Part shown: in pieces, positions 55,872 through 55,945 of the stretch
How the letters are laid out: every line of letters starts with the position of its first letter
How positions within the stretch are numbered: position 1 is the stretch's first letter
Origin: Xanthoparmelia taractica
Lineage: Eukaryota; Ascomycota; Lecanoromycetes; Lecanorales; Parmeliaceae
Length of the DNA: 55,945 nt
Direction: 5' to 3'
NCBI GenBank assembly: GCA_033085395.1
Contig: MU853208.1
Span: forward strand, 1 to 55,945
Translations under genes and position numbers: made by a program
The notes under the pieces: model-generated
What the model was told of the DNA's origin: nothing
The model's input: the letters and a program-made list of their open reading frames with translations, nothing else
Database searches by the model: none

Positions 55872-55945
55872 TACGGGTCGGAAAGGTGTGGTATCTGTTG
55901 AACATAGTCGTTTTCAACTTTTTTTCAACTTTTTTTAAAAAATTA
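55872..55945 (+). repeat. Terminal repeat of the TIR transposon, partial copy
   Basis: TACGGGTCGGAAAGGTGTGG followed by TATCTGTTGAACATAGTCG and two CAACTTTTTTT blocks, running off the window. It is the least mutated of the three copies (keeps TGTTGAACA and two CAAC). It faces outward, opposite to the copy at the left end. Confidence 0.75.

Noticed and set aside
1..55945. Whole window as one Starship element
   Set aside because: Two DUF3435 relics are present, but no Starship borders, no intact captain and no cargo with clear host origin except the CK1 relic; the evidence only supports a nest of elements.

Overview
The window looks like a transposon-filled, AT-rich heterochromatic segment of a filamentous ascomycete (Pezizomycotina). 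Long stretches have almost no CA or TG dinucleotides while TA and CG are kept. Reading frames are broken almost only where CAA, CAG, CGA or TGG have become TAA, TAG or TGA. This is the footprint of repeat-induced point mutation (RIP, CpA to TpA). I see no intact host gene, rRNA, tRNA or CRISPR array. A 100-base run of N shows that this is an assembled scaffold. The species cannot be named from what I see.

Layout. The extreme left end and right end are outward-facing copies of one terminal repeat; a complete 276-bp non-autonomous copy with a perfect 8-bp target duplication lies at 19.1-19.4 kb. From 2.3 to 6.7 kb are two long RIP-degraded reading frames of unknown function, followed by a pogo-like transposase N-terminus cut by a solo repeat. 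From 8.4 to 10.7 kb is a degraded DUF3435-type tyrosine recombinase with a C-terminal zinc finger. From 13.9 to 18.5, 25.3 to 30.1 and 35.2 to 40.7 kb are three tyrosine-recombinase retrotransposons (DIRS/Ngaro-like). They have split direct repeats in the order A1-internal-B1-A2-B2, a recognisable reverse transcriptase (YYLDDFF) and a recombinase C-terminus. Two of them come out at the same length (4,604 bp) once a nested insertion is subtracted from one. Solo A-B units elsewhere look like their recombination remnants.

From about 33.2 to 35.15 kb is a little-mutated island holding a second, different DUF3435 fragment, truncated by the third retrotransposon. Two short LTR elements with 142-bp LTRs (35.7-36.7 and 48.3-50.2 kb) have clean 5-bp target duplications; the second encodes a gag-like protein only. 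Between 44.8 and 45.7 kb lies a RIP-degraded casein-kinase-1-family gene. More degraded frames of unknown function are at 47.7-48.3 and 53.9-55.2 kb, and a degenerate tandem repeat lies at 55.3-55.6 kb.

The parts do not form a pathway. They record serial nesting: pogo cut by a solo repeat; DUF3435 gene cut by a YR element; YR element cut by an LTR element; unknown gene cut by a gag-only LTR element. All were exposed to RIP to different degrees. Because RIP distorts both strands, product calls rest on conserved motif order read through the mutated codons, and anything without such motifs is called unknown.
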